Shown here one piece after another: positions 10,739 to 21,359 of a stretch of DNA of 64,000 nt (within the stretch, counting starts at the first letter, position 1; every line of letters starts with the position of its first letter). The position numbers were made by a program, and so were the translations under genes. The stretch is from Chionoecetes opilio. Taxonomy: Eukaryota > Arthropoda > Malacostraca > Decapoda > Majidae. The notes under the pieces are model-generated. The model saw only the letters and a list, made by a program, of their open reading frames with translations. It did no database searches and was not told the DNA's origin. The stretch is from the NCBI GenBank assembly GCA_016584305.1, contig JACEEZ010001777.1, forward strand, positions 400,257-464,256, read 5' to 3'.

Positions 10739-10936
10739 TCAGTGTTGGCCGAAGCCATCACCCCGGAGGTGGGGCACAAACCCCCAACTTTCCCACCCGG
10801 TACCCATTCACTGCGGGGTGGACAAGGGCTTGGGTTTTAAGAAGACCGCCCGTCTGTCTTCGCTCCGCCCCGGGGATCGAACCCGGACTTCTCGGTTGGT
10901 TGGGCCGAGCGTGCTAACCCTTACACTACGAGCATC
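10739..10936 (-). repeat. tRNA-derived SINE (family 2)
   Basis: Minus strand from 10936: GCTCGTAGTGTAAGGGTTAG is an A-box-like head and GGGTTCGATCCCCGGGGC is a perfect B box. The body (…gaatgggtaccgggtg…cggcttcggccaacactg) recurs, partly, at 16095-16185. The family differs from the SINE at 1198-1553 in both head and body. Confidence 0.75.
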
Positions 10937-11480
10937 CTTCACCCCTCGCCACTCAGAGCAAACGTCAAACTCACTTTCCCCGCTGCTGCTCTCAGTCGCG
11001 ACTTTGGGCAGCCCCCATTCCCCACCCCACTAATCCCATGCTCTGTCGCTAACCTTTCAAAGCAGTTTTCCCAAAGGCTGCTTCTCACTACCTCTTTGAT
11101 ACAATTACTAAAATCTGGAATTTTCTTTGTAATGCTGTGAAAATGTGTTGTGTGTGTGTGTGAGAGGGAAAGAGAGTAAGAGAGAGAAAGAAGGAAGAAT
11201 GAGATGAAGGGAGGGAGAGAGAGAAGGAGTGACCCTTGACCTCACCTAGCTTAGCCTTCCTAATACCCAGGTGATAATGGCACTACCTTGGTCCTGGCCA
11301 CTCCTTGCATGTTTCTATCAAGGCATAGGTGAACACAATTCACTATATGTTCATTTTCCATATGAAACACAGTTCACTAATTATTTTATCTTTAAAAAAA
11401 GTTATTATTTTTTTGGAAGTTGGGTAAAACATACAATGTTTAGCTTACTCCCTTGAATATATATATATAAATATATATAT
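10937..11480. other. Short microsatellites, otherwise empty
   Basis: Contains a (GT)n run at about 11140-11162, a GA-rich run at 11163-11230, and an (AT)n run at 11458-11480 next to the following transposon. No coding signal seen. Confidence 0.4.
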
Positions 11481-14409
11481 TAGGGTGGCCCTTTAAAAAA
11501 AAAAGGGGAAAATTTTTTTTGTTCCAAACCCCGGGAAATTTTTTTTTTTTAAACCTTTCAAGTGGAAATCCCCCTAAATTTTTTTTAGGAAATTTCGGCT
11601 CGTAGGAAGTGTTGGCCACACATGACCGAATTTTTCCCCCCTGTGACTCTTTTCAAATGGTCATGGTGTTTTTTGGGAACATCCCCATTTCCTCCTCCTT
11701 TTTTCACAATATTTTTTTTTCCGAATTCTTTTACTTGTCAAAAATTAATTTCTGAAATTTTCCCTCCTTTTTTTTTTCATTTTTGATATGGGGGCCCTAG
11801 GAGCAAAAGGGATTTTCTTGGGGTTTCCCCCCAAACGGAGGAAAAGGGCCCCAAAAAACTCCCTTACAAAAAAAGGAGAGGTTCTGGGGGGGGTCGTTTT
11901 TTCCACCGCCCTACAGCTCAAAAAGAGACCTCCGCGAGGGAAACGGGGCCCGTGCCCCCCCATGGTGGTCATTTTTGGGATATGGCGCGGTTTCCCAATG
12001 ACCCGGGGGAAAAAAGGAAAAAAAAAAAAAACTTTTGTCCCCAAGATTGAAAACCCCCTGGGGGAGACGGGGCCCTCAAAAAAAGGTCGTATGGGGCCGA
12101 TCGGAGGCTAAAATCTCGAAAAAAAAAAAGTTTTTTTGAGGGCCCTTTCGAAAACCTCTTCGACTTTGGCCCAAAAGGGAATGTTCCTGACCAGAGGGAC
12201 CAACCAGGAGGACAAAGATTTTCCTCCCCCCCAACGGGAGCCGGGGACGTCGGGAAAAGGTGGGCGGCGCCGTTTCCCGCCCCTTGCTGCTCAGGAGACG
12301 AGGCAATCTTTCGTTTGGGAAAAGGCCGCTGTTTTTCTCCGCCCGCAAACAAGAAGAGGGGCTCCCGCTTCCTCATCTGGGGGCCCAGCTCGAGCCCTTT
12401 CGCCGTCGTCCAGCCCCAAACACTTAAAGCTGTTGTCTCGATGAAAAAATACGGAGCATTTGGGGGAGCGAGTCCTGCGAAGCGGGCCCGAAGAACTCGT
12501 CTCCCCCGCCCCTGGGGGGCCCCAAGCGGATCAAAAACCAAAGCTAAACCGATCTTCCGGCCCAAAACCGTGCGGGACTGAAGCCGAAACGTTGCCTGGG
12601 CCCAGAATTCGAAAGCTCAAAAACAAACCGGGGTTCCCCATCCAAAAAAGGGGAGGGGCCAAACCCCGGGGGGAAACTGGGGGGCGGCCATGGCCTCCAA
12701 AGAAAGGGGGGGAAAAAAAAGGAAAAGGGGGAAAGGGAAAAAAAAGGGAGGGGAAAAAAGAACATGTGGCCCGCTCCCGATCATCATTTCCGGGATTGAG
12801 GGGGGGGCCCCAACTGCTCGTGCCAAGTTGGGCAGTGGCACGGGGGGAAAAGAGCCCCTGGCGGCAGCGGGGGTCTCGGCCCTGGAGAAATGGGGATTCC
12901 GGGGGGGGCAGGGAGTCGGGTTTTTCCTTCGACACCAGGCAACCAAACCAGCCGCCCAAAAAAAAAACGGGGGCCTTTTCCTTTATGAAAAAGAAAATGG
13001 GGGAAAAACCTCTTTCATTTCCCCCTGTCGTCACCATTCCTGGAGCTGGTGGACATGCGGTGTTCGTCCCGGGGGCTTGGGGGTTCCTAAACGCCCGAGC
13101 ACTGCTCTTCAAAAGGGTTTCCCAAAACCCCATGGGAGAGCATCGACCGAGAGGGCTTTTGGGACGGGGGAACATGTGGAGGAAGTGGCGACTGTTTTTA
13201 GAGGGGCGGCAAGGATTAGGCTCTTCGATGGACCTTTTCAAGTCCCTTTAAAAGCGGAGGGCCTTCGCGATTGGGCTACCCGGAAAGGTCCAAAATTGGG
13301 ATCAATTTTCCCGGTGGGGCCCCCCCCGGGGGAAATTTGATTCCTTTCTCCGGAGCAATGCACCAGGCCAAGGATGTTCCAAAAAATTTCCCACTCCTTC
13401 AAAATTTGGATGTTCCGGGGCCAGTTTTTGCTTTACGAAAAAAGGGGAGCGTGGGGCTCCAGCGGTTTTTGCCTCTTTGTCGTCCCAGTTTACGCAAAAG
13501 GGCCCGGAAATTTAGGCTTTTTCTCCGGGTTTAAAAACCCCTCGACTCGACCTCGAACTCATCAAAAGGGGCCCCCCCAAACCTTTCGCAAGATGACCCT
13601 TTAGATCGGAGACGTGCGCTGTTCCGGAAAAATGTCAACCTCGTGGTTTCGTGTCAGAAAAAACCCGGTTGGGCTGTCCTTTTTTTCGACCCCCGGGGTG
13701 TTTCCCCGCGAGACCAAAAAAAACCATGGTTACGGGGCCCCCCGACGGGAAAGGAAAAATTTTTCGGGGAGGGGCACGGCTCCGAAAAAAGTAAAGCTTC
13801 CAAAAAAGTCGGTCCAGATCCCCACCTGGAAGAATTCGTTTGTGGGCGTACTCTCCACTTTTTCCCGGAAGCTACACCTGGATGAGGCCCTTTCCCGATC
13901 TGCCCCCCGGACTCGTGGCAATGGGGGAGGGGTTCCAGCGGGCCCCTCAGAAAACTTTCCCGGGAAAATCGCTGTGGTGAATGCCCCGCGGAAAGAGGAT
14001 TGGTCATTTCCCAAAAGTTCAAAGGATCCCCAAAAAGGATTGGGGGGAGCCCGCTTTAGTTCCCCCTTCAAGTTTGGGGGCGGGCCCCCGGAAGGGGCCT
14101 TTCCCCGGGCCCGCGGAAAAAGGGACCCTGGGCCCCACCCAAAGGGCCCCCGTGAGGAGCCCCGGGGAAGCACGATACCCCCGCCCTTCCCAGGGCTAAA
14201 TTTCCTCAACCCGAGGGGGGGGCCTGGAGCCCCGGGCCAAAGGGGGAAATTTAAGGGAGGGGTGGCCAAAATCTTTTCGTGAACCGATTCGGCTGAAAAA
14301 AATTTTCCCCATAGTATTTTTTTAACATAGAACATATATTCCCCGGGGTTTGGAACATATTTTTTCAAAATTAAAAATTTTCCCCTACATACTAAGGGGC
14401 CCCCCCTAA
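11481..14409 (+). mobile_element. hAT-like DNA transposon, ~2.9-kb long form
   Basis: The left end TAGGGTGGCCC followed by GGGGAAAATTTT and TTCCAAACCCCGGG is mirrored at the right end (inverted: TTAGGGGGGGCCCC…GGGGAAAATTTTT…TTCCAAACCCCGGGG). The ends resemble those of the 1.26-kb element at 9125 (TAGGG..GTCCC). The flanks are (AT)n, so the TSD cannot be fixed. The sequence is full of inflated homopolymers, yet the coding order is still recognisable. Confidence 0.7.
12130..14282 (+). pseudogene. Arthropod transposase-like protein, heavily corrupted
   Basis: Pieces in order, in changing frames: EDKDF.PPQREPG (12205-12245), SSSPKHLK (12405-12430), MKKYGAFGGASPAKRARRTR (12440-12500), then SGIEGG…AKLGSGTGGKE (12785-12850), ALEKWGF, CRHH (13030), GVPKRPSTAL (13085), FSGAMHQAK (13350-13375), then further C-terminal residues to ~14280. 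The sequence of motifs 'LGSGTG…ALEKWG…CRHH…GAMHQA' is one I recognise from uncharacterised transposase-like proteins of arthropods; the name of the superfamily is uncertain. Frame changes probably reflect base-calling damage as much as decay. Confidence 0.6.
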
Positions 14410-14434
14410 TAATATAAAAATATATTAAAAAGGG

Positions 14435-14514
14435 GAGAAGGGGGAGAGAGAGAGAGAGAGAGGGGGGGAAAGAGAGAGAGTGAAGAGGGGAGAGAGGGGA
14501 GAGAGAGGAAAAGG

Positions 14515-14568
<54 letters not shown>

Positions 14569-14715
14569 AGAGAGAGGGGGAAAGAGAGAGAGAGGGGGAG
14601 AGAGAGAAGAGAGGGGTGTGTGTGTGTGTGTGTGGTGTGTGTGTGTGTGGTTGTGGTGGTGTGTGGGGAAGGAGGGGGGGGGGGGGAAAAGGAGAAATAG
14701 AGAAACAGAGGGATA
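14435..14715. repeat. (GA)n / (GT)n microsatellite tract
   Basis: Long GA repeats (purest at 14519-14564), then GA-rich imperfect repeats, then (GT)n at 14617-14650. All frames are open here only because of the repeat; none is coding. Confidence 0.9.
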
Positions 14716-14867
14716 GAGAAAGAGGTAATCACAATATATGAATAAGGGAATATGTCCAGTACCCTCCCGAGTTTCACGCTATGTGAGTTTCGCGATCCTC
14801 GAGCAGAGTCCTAAATTCTTACCCTCCCGACTTTCGCGCTGCTTCGTACACGTTGTTTTTTGTTTTG

Positions 14868-15140
14868 TTTTTTGGTGTGTGTGCCTACAGCGCCGTTAGG
14901 TCGTGAGCTCCAGAGGTGGGATGGTAGGCCCTGGAGGTTCACTTGAGGGCTGTGATGGTTAGCCCTCGCCCGTGGTGACACAGACATAATTTCTATAGTG
15001 ACGCTTGTGATTAGAGGCTCATGCCACCCCCTGTGTCCTCTGATGCCCTCGCAATCGAAGGTAGAGTTAATGGGCAGCGTGTGGGTGTTCTTAGGTCACT
15101 CGACGGTGCAGAGAAAAATTTTAAGTGGATTTTACAGCCC
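14868..15140 (-). repeat. tRNA-derived SINE (family 1), copy 3, head lost
   Basis: The body matches the SINE copies at 1198 and 3088 (…gttaatgggcagcgtgtggg…). Its tRNA head, expected beyond 15140, is missing. The sequence runs straight into the foldback at 15147. Confidence 0.7.
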
Positions 15141-15146
15141 TCATCA

Positions 15147-15898
15147 AGGATAATTAAATAAGATAGCTAACACCTCAAAATAAGTAGCACCTTTAAACCT
15201 TACACACCCGCCGTTCCTTACTTATTTACCACAAAATACTCCTTTATAAGTGATTAACCATGACGTGTGTGGTACTGTGGTTTCTGGAGGTACTGGAGGA
15301 GACAGGAGAGAAGAGAGGAAGGCATTGTGACAGTGTTATTGCCGTATAACACTGTCACACAACCATCAGCTGACGCCCTCACTCACTCAGATCAAAACAA
15401 ATGAAAATGTTTTAGTATCCCAGGTGAAATAGACAAGGGAAGAGTTGACAAATCTGTTAACAAAGGAGACAAAGTTTGAAGAGAACCTATGAAGCGATAC
15501 TAAGCGTCAAAGGTCACAAGAAGAAGACGAATCGAGAGACAAAGATGGAAGTTTTTAACAAGATAATCCCTTCACCTGCCTTGTCATACATAAAAGCACA
15601 CTAACATAGACATAAAACGTGTACAGAGCTAGATCACTCAATGCCTTGCTCTTACTAACTAATCAATGCCTTGCTCTTACTAACTAATCACTACACTAAT
15701 GTTTTCCTCCCTTCCCTACGGTACCTCCAATGCCTTCCTCTCTTCTCTCCTGTCTCCTCCAGTACCTCCAGCAACCACAGTACCATGCACGTCCTTGTTA
15801 ATCACTTACAAAGGAGTATTTTGTTGTAAATAAGTAAGGATCGGCGGGGGTGTGAGGTCAGGTGCTACTTATTCCGAGGTGTTCCTTAATTTATGCAA
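15147..15898. mobile_element. Foldback (long inverted repeat) MITE
   Basis: The arms at 15147-15325 and 15735-15898 are inverted copies of each other over ~150 bp, e.g. 'aataagtagcacct', 'cttacttattta.', 'ttctggaggtactggaggag'. The loop holds 'cagtgttat..ataacactgt' (itself a small hairpin near 15328-15356) and a ~110-bp module shared with 5950-6070. No ORF. A long-arm, non-autonomous DNA element is the simplest reading. Confidence 0.75.
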
Positions 15899-15989
15899 CA
15901 CCGGTTCAAAGGCCTGGCCTATGGAGAATAAGCCACCTGTAATATCAAGATGAAGATGAAGTATCATTCGTAGGACAGAATACATACGT

Positions 15990-16085
15990 GTGTGGGAGAA
16001 CGCCGGACTAAAGGCTTCACCGACAACATCCGCTGGGTGACTCCCAACTCAAGCTCAAGTTAAAGCTCCTCTCCTCCTTCTCTCT
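15990..16085. repeat. LINE 3'-end fragment with short-repeat tail
   Basis: 'cgccggactaaaggcttcaccgacaacatccgctgggtgactcccaa' followed by a (CTCAAG)n-like tail is the same 3'-terminal segment found at 41030, 45905, 55865, 56145 and 25265. Those copies show the gatctt-type tail; here the tail has drifted. Confidence 0.65.
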
Positions 16086-16094
16086 TCTACGTAG

Positions 16095-16190
16095 TGTTGG
16101 CCGAAGCCACCACCCCGGGAGGCGGGTCACAAACCCTTGGCTAACACCCGGTACCCATTCACTGCTGGGTGGACAGGGGTTGGGGCATTT
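16095..16190 (-). repeat. SINE family 2 body fragment
   Basis: The segment 'gtgttggccgaagccaccaccccgggaggcgggtcacaaaccc … acccggtacccattcactgc' matches 10741-10830. The tRNA-like head is absent. Confidence 0.65.
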
Positions 16191-16416
16191 TCAGGATATT
16201 TTTTTGGGGAAAAAGTGAGTCTTATATATAAGCTGTAAAATACGGTAGGTACACCTCGCACCGGACTAAATAAGCATTTTTACAGTGTTTTCAATACCCG
16301 AGTTTTGCGATCCGTGAGTTTCGCGCTATGCCTTGGGAAGAAAGCAAGCGCGAAACTCGGGAGGGTACTGCATAACAATATTTGCACAGTATGATAATGT
16401 GAAAGGAAAGAACCTT

Positions 16417-16418
16417 AC
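16417..16418 (-). other. Splice donor of the THAP exon
   Basis: On the minus strand ...AACG|GTAAGG follows directly after the AVPSLHL codons. It matches the metazoan donor consensus, and read-through beyond it loses any THAP-like pattern. Confidence 0.65.
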
Positions 16419-16707
16419 CGTTAGATAAATGAAGGGAGGGAACTGCTTCCTTCTTCAACCGCTTCACGTTTATGGGAACTTCAATTTGGAGTAGTCGGTA
16501 TTTCATGTGATCTATGTAGTCATCTGCCTTGAAATGTCTGGAGCACACCACAGCATTGTTAACGTTCAATTTATCAACTCTTTCACAAGAGCGAAGCCAC
16601 TGTTCTCTACGTTGCTCGTCTTTTGGAAACCCAAAATATCGTATTCCCGAGCCTGCGGTCTTTTTTCTATAATTATCGCACCAAAGCACTGCACATGAAC
16701 TATGCAT
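16419..16707 (-). CDS. THAP zinc-finger coding exon (first exon)
   Basis: From the ATG at 16707 the exon encodes a C2CH THAP domain: Cys5 and Cys10 (SCAVLWC), the conserved W in EQWLRSC, a Cys-x2-His pair in VVCSRHF, then DDYI, and the closing AVPS box (AVPSLHL), about 90 residues as is usual for THAP. THAP domains bind DNA through zinc in cellular THAP proteins and in P-element-type transposases. The frame is undamaged to 16419, where CG|GTAAGG is a canonical 5' splice site, giving a phase-1 exon of 289 nt. Later exons are not visible. It sits 49 bp outside the pogo-like element. I read it as either a real host THAP gene's first exon or a P-type transposase start. Confidence 0.75.
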
Positions 16708-17200
16708 GACTAAGAACGCGAGCCAGTGTGAAGAGGCGTCTGAACGGTTCAGTGACTCCTGCAAGAATATGGGATCAGTGTGGGACCGCGACCTAGAATT
16801 CTCAGTATTACCTGACGTCAAGAGTCCCCGCCCACAAGCTGCTCGTTGGCCGACCCTATGACCCTGGTTCGGACATTCTCGCACGCCTGTCAGCCGAGGG
16901 CCCCCTTAGCTCTCACAGATCAGACATTTCTCGCACGCCTGGCACCAGAAAATCACCTCGTTTTGATTCCTCGGTACACCCTCTAGAGTAGCGGTTCTTA
17001 ACCTGGGGCTCATGGGTAATTACCAAGCAAGGCTTGAGCCAAAAGAGAAAAATGAAACTGTCAATTATTTCATGAATTGTGACCTAACTAAATATGCTGG
17101 GTATATACAAGGTGTTTATGAATAATAAAGTGCACAATAAGTGCTAAAAACACGATTTTTTTCAATTTTTTTTTCTGATCTTTCTTACTGTTTTGAAATA
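16708..17200. other. No gene seen; possible THAP gene promoter side
   Basis: Upstream of the THAP ATG the minus-strand frame stays open to 16884 but shows no conserved residues. There is no TATA box at a convincing distance. The stretch contains two copies of 'gacatt.tcgcacgcctg' (16871-16890, 16923-16941), a small local repeat. Confidence 0.3.
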
Positions 17201-17206
17201 TCTTGG

Positions 17207-17644
17207 TTAAAGAAGTGAAGGATATGGACGTGGCCTCCGAAAGATCCTGGCCTGGGCAGAGTAGAAAGGCTCCTGCCTTTCTACTCTGGGTGTGCCGAGA
17301 AGCACTACTTCCTCAATTTCCACCTCAGTTACTCCTATTTCATTAGTGATTATATGAATGCACACTGCTTTCTCATGGTTTTTCTTTTCAACATCACTTT
17401 CATCTGCGATTCTGGTAAATGAAACATGTTTTTTTTTCACAATGTTTTTTTTTTCTTTTCTTTTTTTGTCTTCATCTTCTTTTATGTTTTCAATAACTAT
17501 TTCTTTGATATCTTGTAACATATACATTTCCATGTTTTCCATCTTCTTTTCTACTTTATCTAGCCTATTTCTGAGGCGCATGTATTCTTCTTTTACCATC
17601 ATCTGATCCTCTTTAATCGCCCTGTTTTCCTCACTAAGTTTCAA
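17207..17644 (-). pseudogene. LINE ORF1 fragment (coiled coil)
   Basis: Residues 1-55 are a charged heptad-rich coiled coil (MKLSEENRAIKEDQMMVKEE…RLDKVEKKMENME), followed by a lysine-rich stretch and a short segment (EVEIEEVVLLGTPRVERQ) that parallels 'IEEIHRLGKYEEG' in ORF1 of the LINE at 27-31 kb. The C-terminal 'basic patch' is missing. Part of the same broken ORF1 as 18201-18398. Confidence 0.5.
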
Positions 17645-18200
17645 ATTTACTTTCTATAGATTAATACAAGTGCTTGTGGGCCCTTCGGACCCATGTATTG
17701 ATGTTTGTAGTAGTAGTATAATTATATTAGACAACATGTGATTGCAAACTCCAATCTTGTTGTTGCTGTCGTTGGTCACTGGTCAAAGTGCCTCGGGGTA
17801 GACCACGTTCCGTGTGATTCCAACCCTTTGTGTTCCGTGTGATCCCAACACACACACGCACACAAACGTTCATGAGTCTACTGAGTTTGTGGAATGCGGC
17901 AAGACGTTACAGCAGAGTTTTTCCTATAATCTAATACTCCTAAAGTGTTTTTAGCCCAAAACCCCCCTTCAAAATTATTCAATCGACATGGGACTAAGCC
18001 GCTTACCACCTACGATTTATTTGCGATTTTCTGAGCCTACTCTCATCAAAATTGAATTTACAGTTTCGGCTACCCAAAACAGACAGACAGACACACACAC
18101 ACACACACAGACACACGGCTACTCCTATAGAATATTAGATATTTGCCGTTACAATTTCTACAGAACCAGCATGACTTTTTTTCAGCATTTCAATTGTGGT

Positions 18201-18398
18201 CTATTCATATTTGTTTACTTTCTCACACCCTGCATGGAACCACCCAAGGCACAGGCTATACTCCAAGCCTCTTTGGCCATCCATCACTAGCTTATCGCAT
18301 TTACCACACAGTTCTTCTTCTTCTGAAGACATTTCTTCCTGATCTTTCTTGTCGGCTATAATAGACGAAAACTGCGCAGTCGCTAATGCCCTTATCAC
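18201..18398 (-). pseudogene. LINE ORF1 N-terminus with PHD-like zinc finger
   Basis: After a short leader, EEEELCGKCDKLV…LEYSLCLGWFHAGCEKV is a PHD-type finger (C-x2-C … C-x4-H-x2-C) of the kind found at the start of ORF1 in several LINE clades. One expected cysteine (LE-C-SLC) is a tyrosine, so zinc binding is probably lost. ORF1 continues to lower coordinates with stops and a (CA)n run at 18090-18118. Confidence 0.6.
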
Positions 18399-18674
18399 TT
18401 AAGCTTTTCTTTTTTTTGCTCAGTATAGTAAACCCTCTCTAATTCAAACTAATTTGAGGGAGACCTGGGTCGAATTAGCCGAAAGTCCGAATTATCCGAT
18501 GGTTACCTTTAGCACCTCCACACAATAAGAACTCACTCAAACATGCTAAAACAGCATAGATTGTAGTATGTACTTGTACTCACTAAAACATGACTAATAC
18601 TGAAGTCTTGAAATGCAATACTACTGTAGACTGAGCACTCAAGCGTCACTGATAGCGTCTTCAGGTAAAGGCTG

Positions 18675-18918
18675 TGTAATGCGAGAAAATGGGTTAATCC
18701 TGTGACTCACGATTGATGAAGAGCTTACATTGAGTGGTGAGAGTAAAGTAATACATATATAGCTAGTAATTAAATGCTCACAATTTTCCTTCACTCCTCA
18801 GTCCTTAATCAGTAGATATAGGTTCCGACAATATTTTGTGCCCGCGGTCGCTAGTGACGTCACGGCAAGAAGGCAAGGAAGGGAGAAGGTAGACATACTT
18901 TCTCTCTCTCTCGCCAAC
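18675..18918 (+). repeat. Long inverted arm, left
   Basis: Begins TGTAATGCGAGAAAATGGGT and ends in a (CT)n run before 'cgcca'. It is an inverted copy of 21417-21655 with only scattered differences. Both arms end abruptly at the same base on the outside (TGTAATGCGAG), so they behave like the terminal inverted repeats of a 2.98-kb element. No matching TSD found. Confidence 0.85.
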
Positions 18919-19017
18919 ACTTGCCGGGACAACACGTGCGGGGAGTCGTGTCTTACAACCCTTTTCGAAGGTATGTGTGGGGCGGTGTATTTATAAGGCT
19001 GTATAGGGCATTGATTA

Positions 19018-20843
19018 CACTGGGGAACAATTTGAAGAAAAAAAAATTGTTGAGTTAGATTTTTGAGCTTATTTAGACTAAAATTGGCATGCTGATTCCA
19101 AATCTGTAGTCAGTTTTTTTCTAGCACGTCAAGTTTTTTCTCCACAGCTTACCCTCCAGATAAGCAAAATTCCACAAACATCAGGATTTAACAAGAGAAA
19201 TAAAAGTAAAATGGAATATCCTAATCTACCGTCAGCTATAAGACCAATGCCTCATTCAGCTGAAATTCCAGTGCCAGTTTTCGAACAACTACCTCCTCTA
19301 GAAGATCTGAGTGATGTTGAAGAACGCAGTGACAGCAATGATGCAGATTTTGAGATTCACGAGGATTCAGTTCGTAGGGGATTTGATCAGCACGAGTTGA
19401 ATGATTTAGCACGTGATTTGGGCCTATCCAAAAAAGCTTCAGAAATACTAGCATCAAGACTGAACGAGAAAAACATACTTGAACAAGGAGTGAAGGTATC
19501 ATACTTTCGAACCAGAGAAAGTAACATTCTTCTGCAGTACTTTCGAAGTGCCAGCGGTTTTGTGTTTTGCCATAACATTCCTGGTTTACTGAAGGAATTA
19601 GGGCTTTCAATCTACAATCCAAATGAATGGCGATTGTTTATTGATAGCTCAAAGCGGAGCTTGAAGTGTGTCCTTCTACACAATGGTAATTTGTTTGGCG
19701 CAGTCCCTATTGGGCATTCGGTCTGTCTTCGTGAAGAATATGGAGATGTAAAGAGAGTCATTGAGTTATTGCAATATGACAAACACAATTGGATCATCTG
19801 TGTTGACCTTAAAATGGTGTCCTTCCTTCTTGGTCAACAACGTGGATACACAAAGTATCCCTGCTTTCTCTGTATGTGGGATAGCAGAGCTCGAGAGAAG
19901 CATTGGGTTCAGACGAATTGGCCTCCGAGATCTGATCTTAAACCTGGAGATCCTAACATTGTACATGAGCCACTTGTTGACAGGAAGAAAATAATATTCC
20001 CACCTCTGCACATAAAACTAGGTCTCATGAAACAATTTGTAAAAGCATTGTCAACTGATGGCGACTGTTTGAAGTACATCATCTTGGCATTTTCTGGACT
20101 GTCAATAGAAAAAATCAAGGCCGGTGTGTTTGATGGTCCACAAATTCGACAGCTCATCAAAGATGAACATTTCAACGGTACTATGTCAGACCTTGAAAAG
20201 AATGCTTGGCTATCATTCAAAGACGTCGTCAAGAACTTTCTTGGAAATACACGTGCAAGTAATTACACAGAAATTGTCAGAAACTATTGGAGAGCTACAA
20301 GCGCTTGGTTGCAACATGAGTATTAAAGTACATTTTTTGCATAGCCATCTTGCCAACTTTCCGGAAAATCTTGGTGCTGCTAGCGACGAGCAAGGTGAAT
20401 GATTTCACCAAGATTTGAAGGTTATGGAAGAACGTTACCAGGGTAGATGGGATGTGCATATGATGGCTGACTATTGTTGGAGCATCAAACGCGATAGTCC
20501 TCAAGTTGAACACTCCAGACAAAGCTACAAACGTAAATTTTTACCTTAACCTGCACACAATTATAGCCTTATCCTTTCTAAAAACATGATAATGTTAAAT
20601 AAACATTCTATTCATGCCTATTTCTTTCATTTTTCATTGTATGTTAACATTTGCAACTTTTTATAAAATAAGCACTGTTACTGTTATGTACAGTATTTTT
20701 CATATTTTTTAAGAAAACGAAAATCCTACAGTTCAAAAACTTGACGTGATAGAGAAAAACTGAGATCAGTTTTGGATTCAGCACCCAAAAATTACTTAAT
20801 AACAAGTGTCAGACCTAACTCAACAAAAATTTGTTCCCCAGTG
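19018..20843 (+). mobile_element. DNA transposon with CACTGGGGAACAA ends and TTA duplication
   Basis: The left end CACTGGGGAACAATTTG and inverted right end CACTGGGGAACAAATTTTTG share the first 13 bases, and TTGTTGAGTTAG follows in both. A second inverted segment (cacgtcaagttttt) lies further in. The flanks are TTA on both sides (19015-19017, 20844-20846). CACT(A/G) ends with a 3-bp duplication fit the CMC/EnSpm (CACTA) superfamily, but I do not recognise a CACTA transposase in the ORF, so the superfamily is tentative. Length 1826 bp. Confidence 0.8.
19211..20549 (+). pseudogene. Transposon-encoded protein, one frameshift and one stop from intact
   Basis: From ATG 19211 an intact frame of 371 codons runs to 20326. 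It carries GFDQHELNDLARDLGLSK, a SxIL(A)SRL motif, FVFCHNIPGLLKELG, EWRLFIDSSKRSLKCVLLHN, YPCFLCMWDSR, and KIIFPPLHIKLGLMKQFVKA. Near 20300-20325 the frame shifts; it resumes as GCNMSIKVHFLHSHLANFPE, hits a TGA at 20400 (in a GE*FHQD context where family members would have Arg) and continues through MEERYQGRWDVHMMADYCW to 20549. I know this as a common uncharacterised transposon protein of arthropods and cnidarians. The 'CxxCxW' and 'HSHL' motifs suggest a metal-binding or RNase H-like fold, which is inference. Confidence 0.75.
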
Positions 20844-20846
20844 TTA

Positions 20847-21359
20847 TTTATGTATTGGACCTTAAATATTCATTGGTTTACGTGTATTCAGAGTTTTTGG
20901 AGCTGAGCTGAGTGAGCTGAGGGGGTGGTTTAGCCCATGAGGGACCCACGTGTGTGCTGATGGTGGTTGTGGGTTGCTGAGCTGGGCTGAGTGGTTGACC
21001 CGTGGACACACCAGTGTATACAGCTAAGGCCATGATTCATCGCGAGTGTGTGTGTAGATAGGTACTTTACCTAGTGACAGTGGGGTAAAGGAATTCTTGG
21101 GATTTTGTTAAACCCGAGGAAGAATCGCGTCGTGTCGGGGATTATTATTGTGCAGTGATTTTTTTGGTGAAACCTTAGGTTAAGTGGGGATGTGACTACT
21201 GGTATCAACAGTATGTGATAATATACAGAAACCCTGTTAACGAGTCGTTTATTAAGTCTCAGTTATACTCACATATTCTCTATTTTTTTTTTCTTTTTTT
21301 CCCCCACTTATTGTGGGTGGTGGCAGCGTAATCGCCAGGTTTGTGGAGCCTTTCAAGTT
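20847..21359. other. No gene seen
   Basis: Interior of the inverted-arm element to the right of the CACTG transposon. It contains a 'gctgagctgagtgagctgag' short repeat near 20902 and nothing coding. Confidence 0.3.

Larger units (their letters stand above)
14757..16370. mobile_element. Pogo-like element with CAGTACCCTCCCGAG ends, copy 1
   Basis: The left end CAGTACCCTCCCGAGTTTC and, inverted, the right end CAGTACCCTCCCGAGTTTCG are near perfect. Sub-terminal echoes of 'gagtttcgcgct' occur on both sides. The same pair bounds 21847-25574, and the last ~150 bp inside the right ends of the two copies are homologous (agctgtaaaatacggtaggt…accggactaaataagca). Carries a SINE, a foldback and a LINE tail. 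No transposase seen. The flanks lack a clear TA here. Confidence 0.75.

Noticed and set aside
12460..13251. 263-codon ORF and its antisense partners in a G/C-rich stretch
   Set aside because: Homopolymer-inflated copy of a transposon protein; the frames switch relative to the recognisable motifs, so no single ORF is real.
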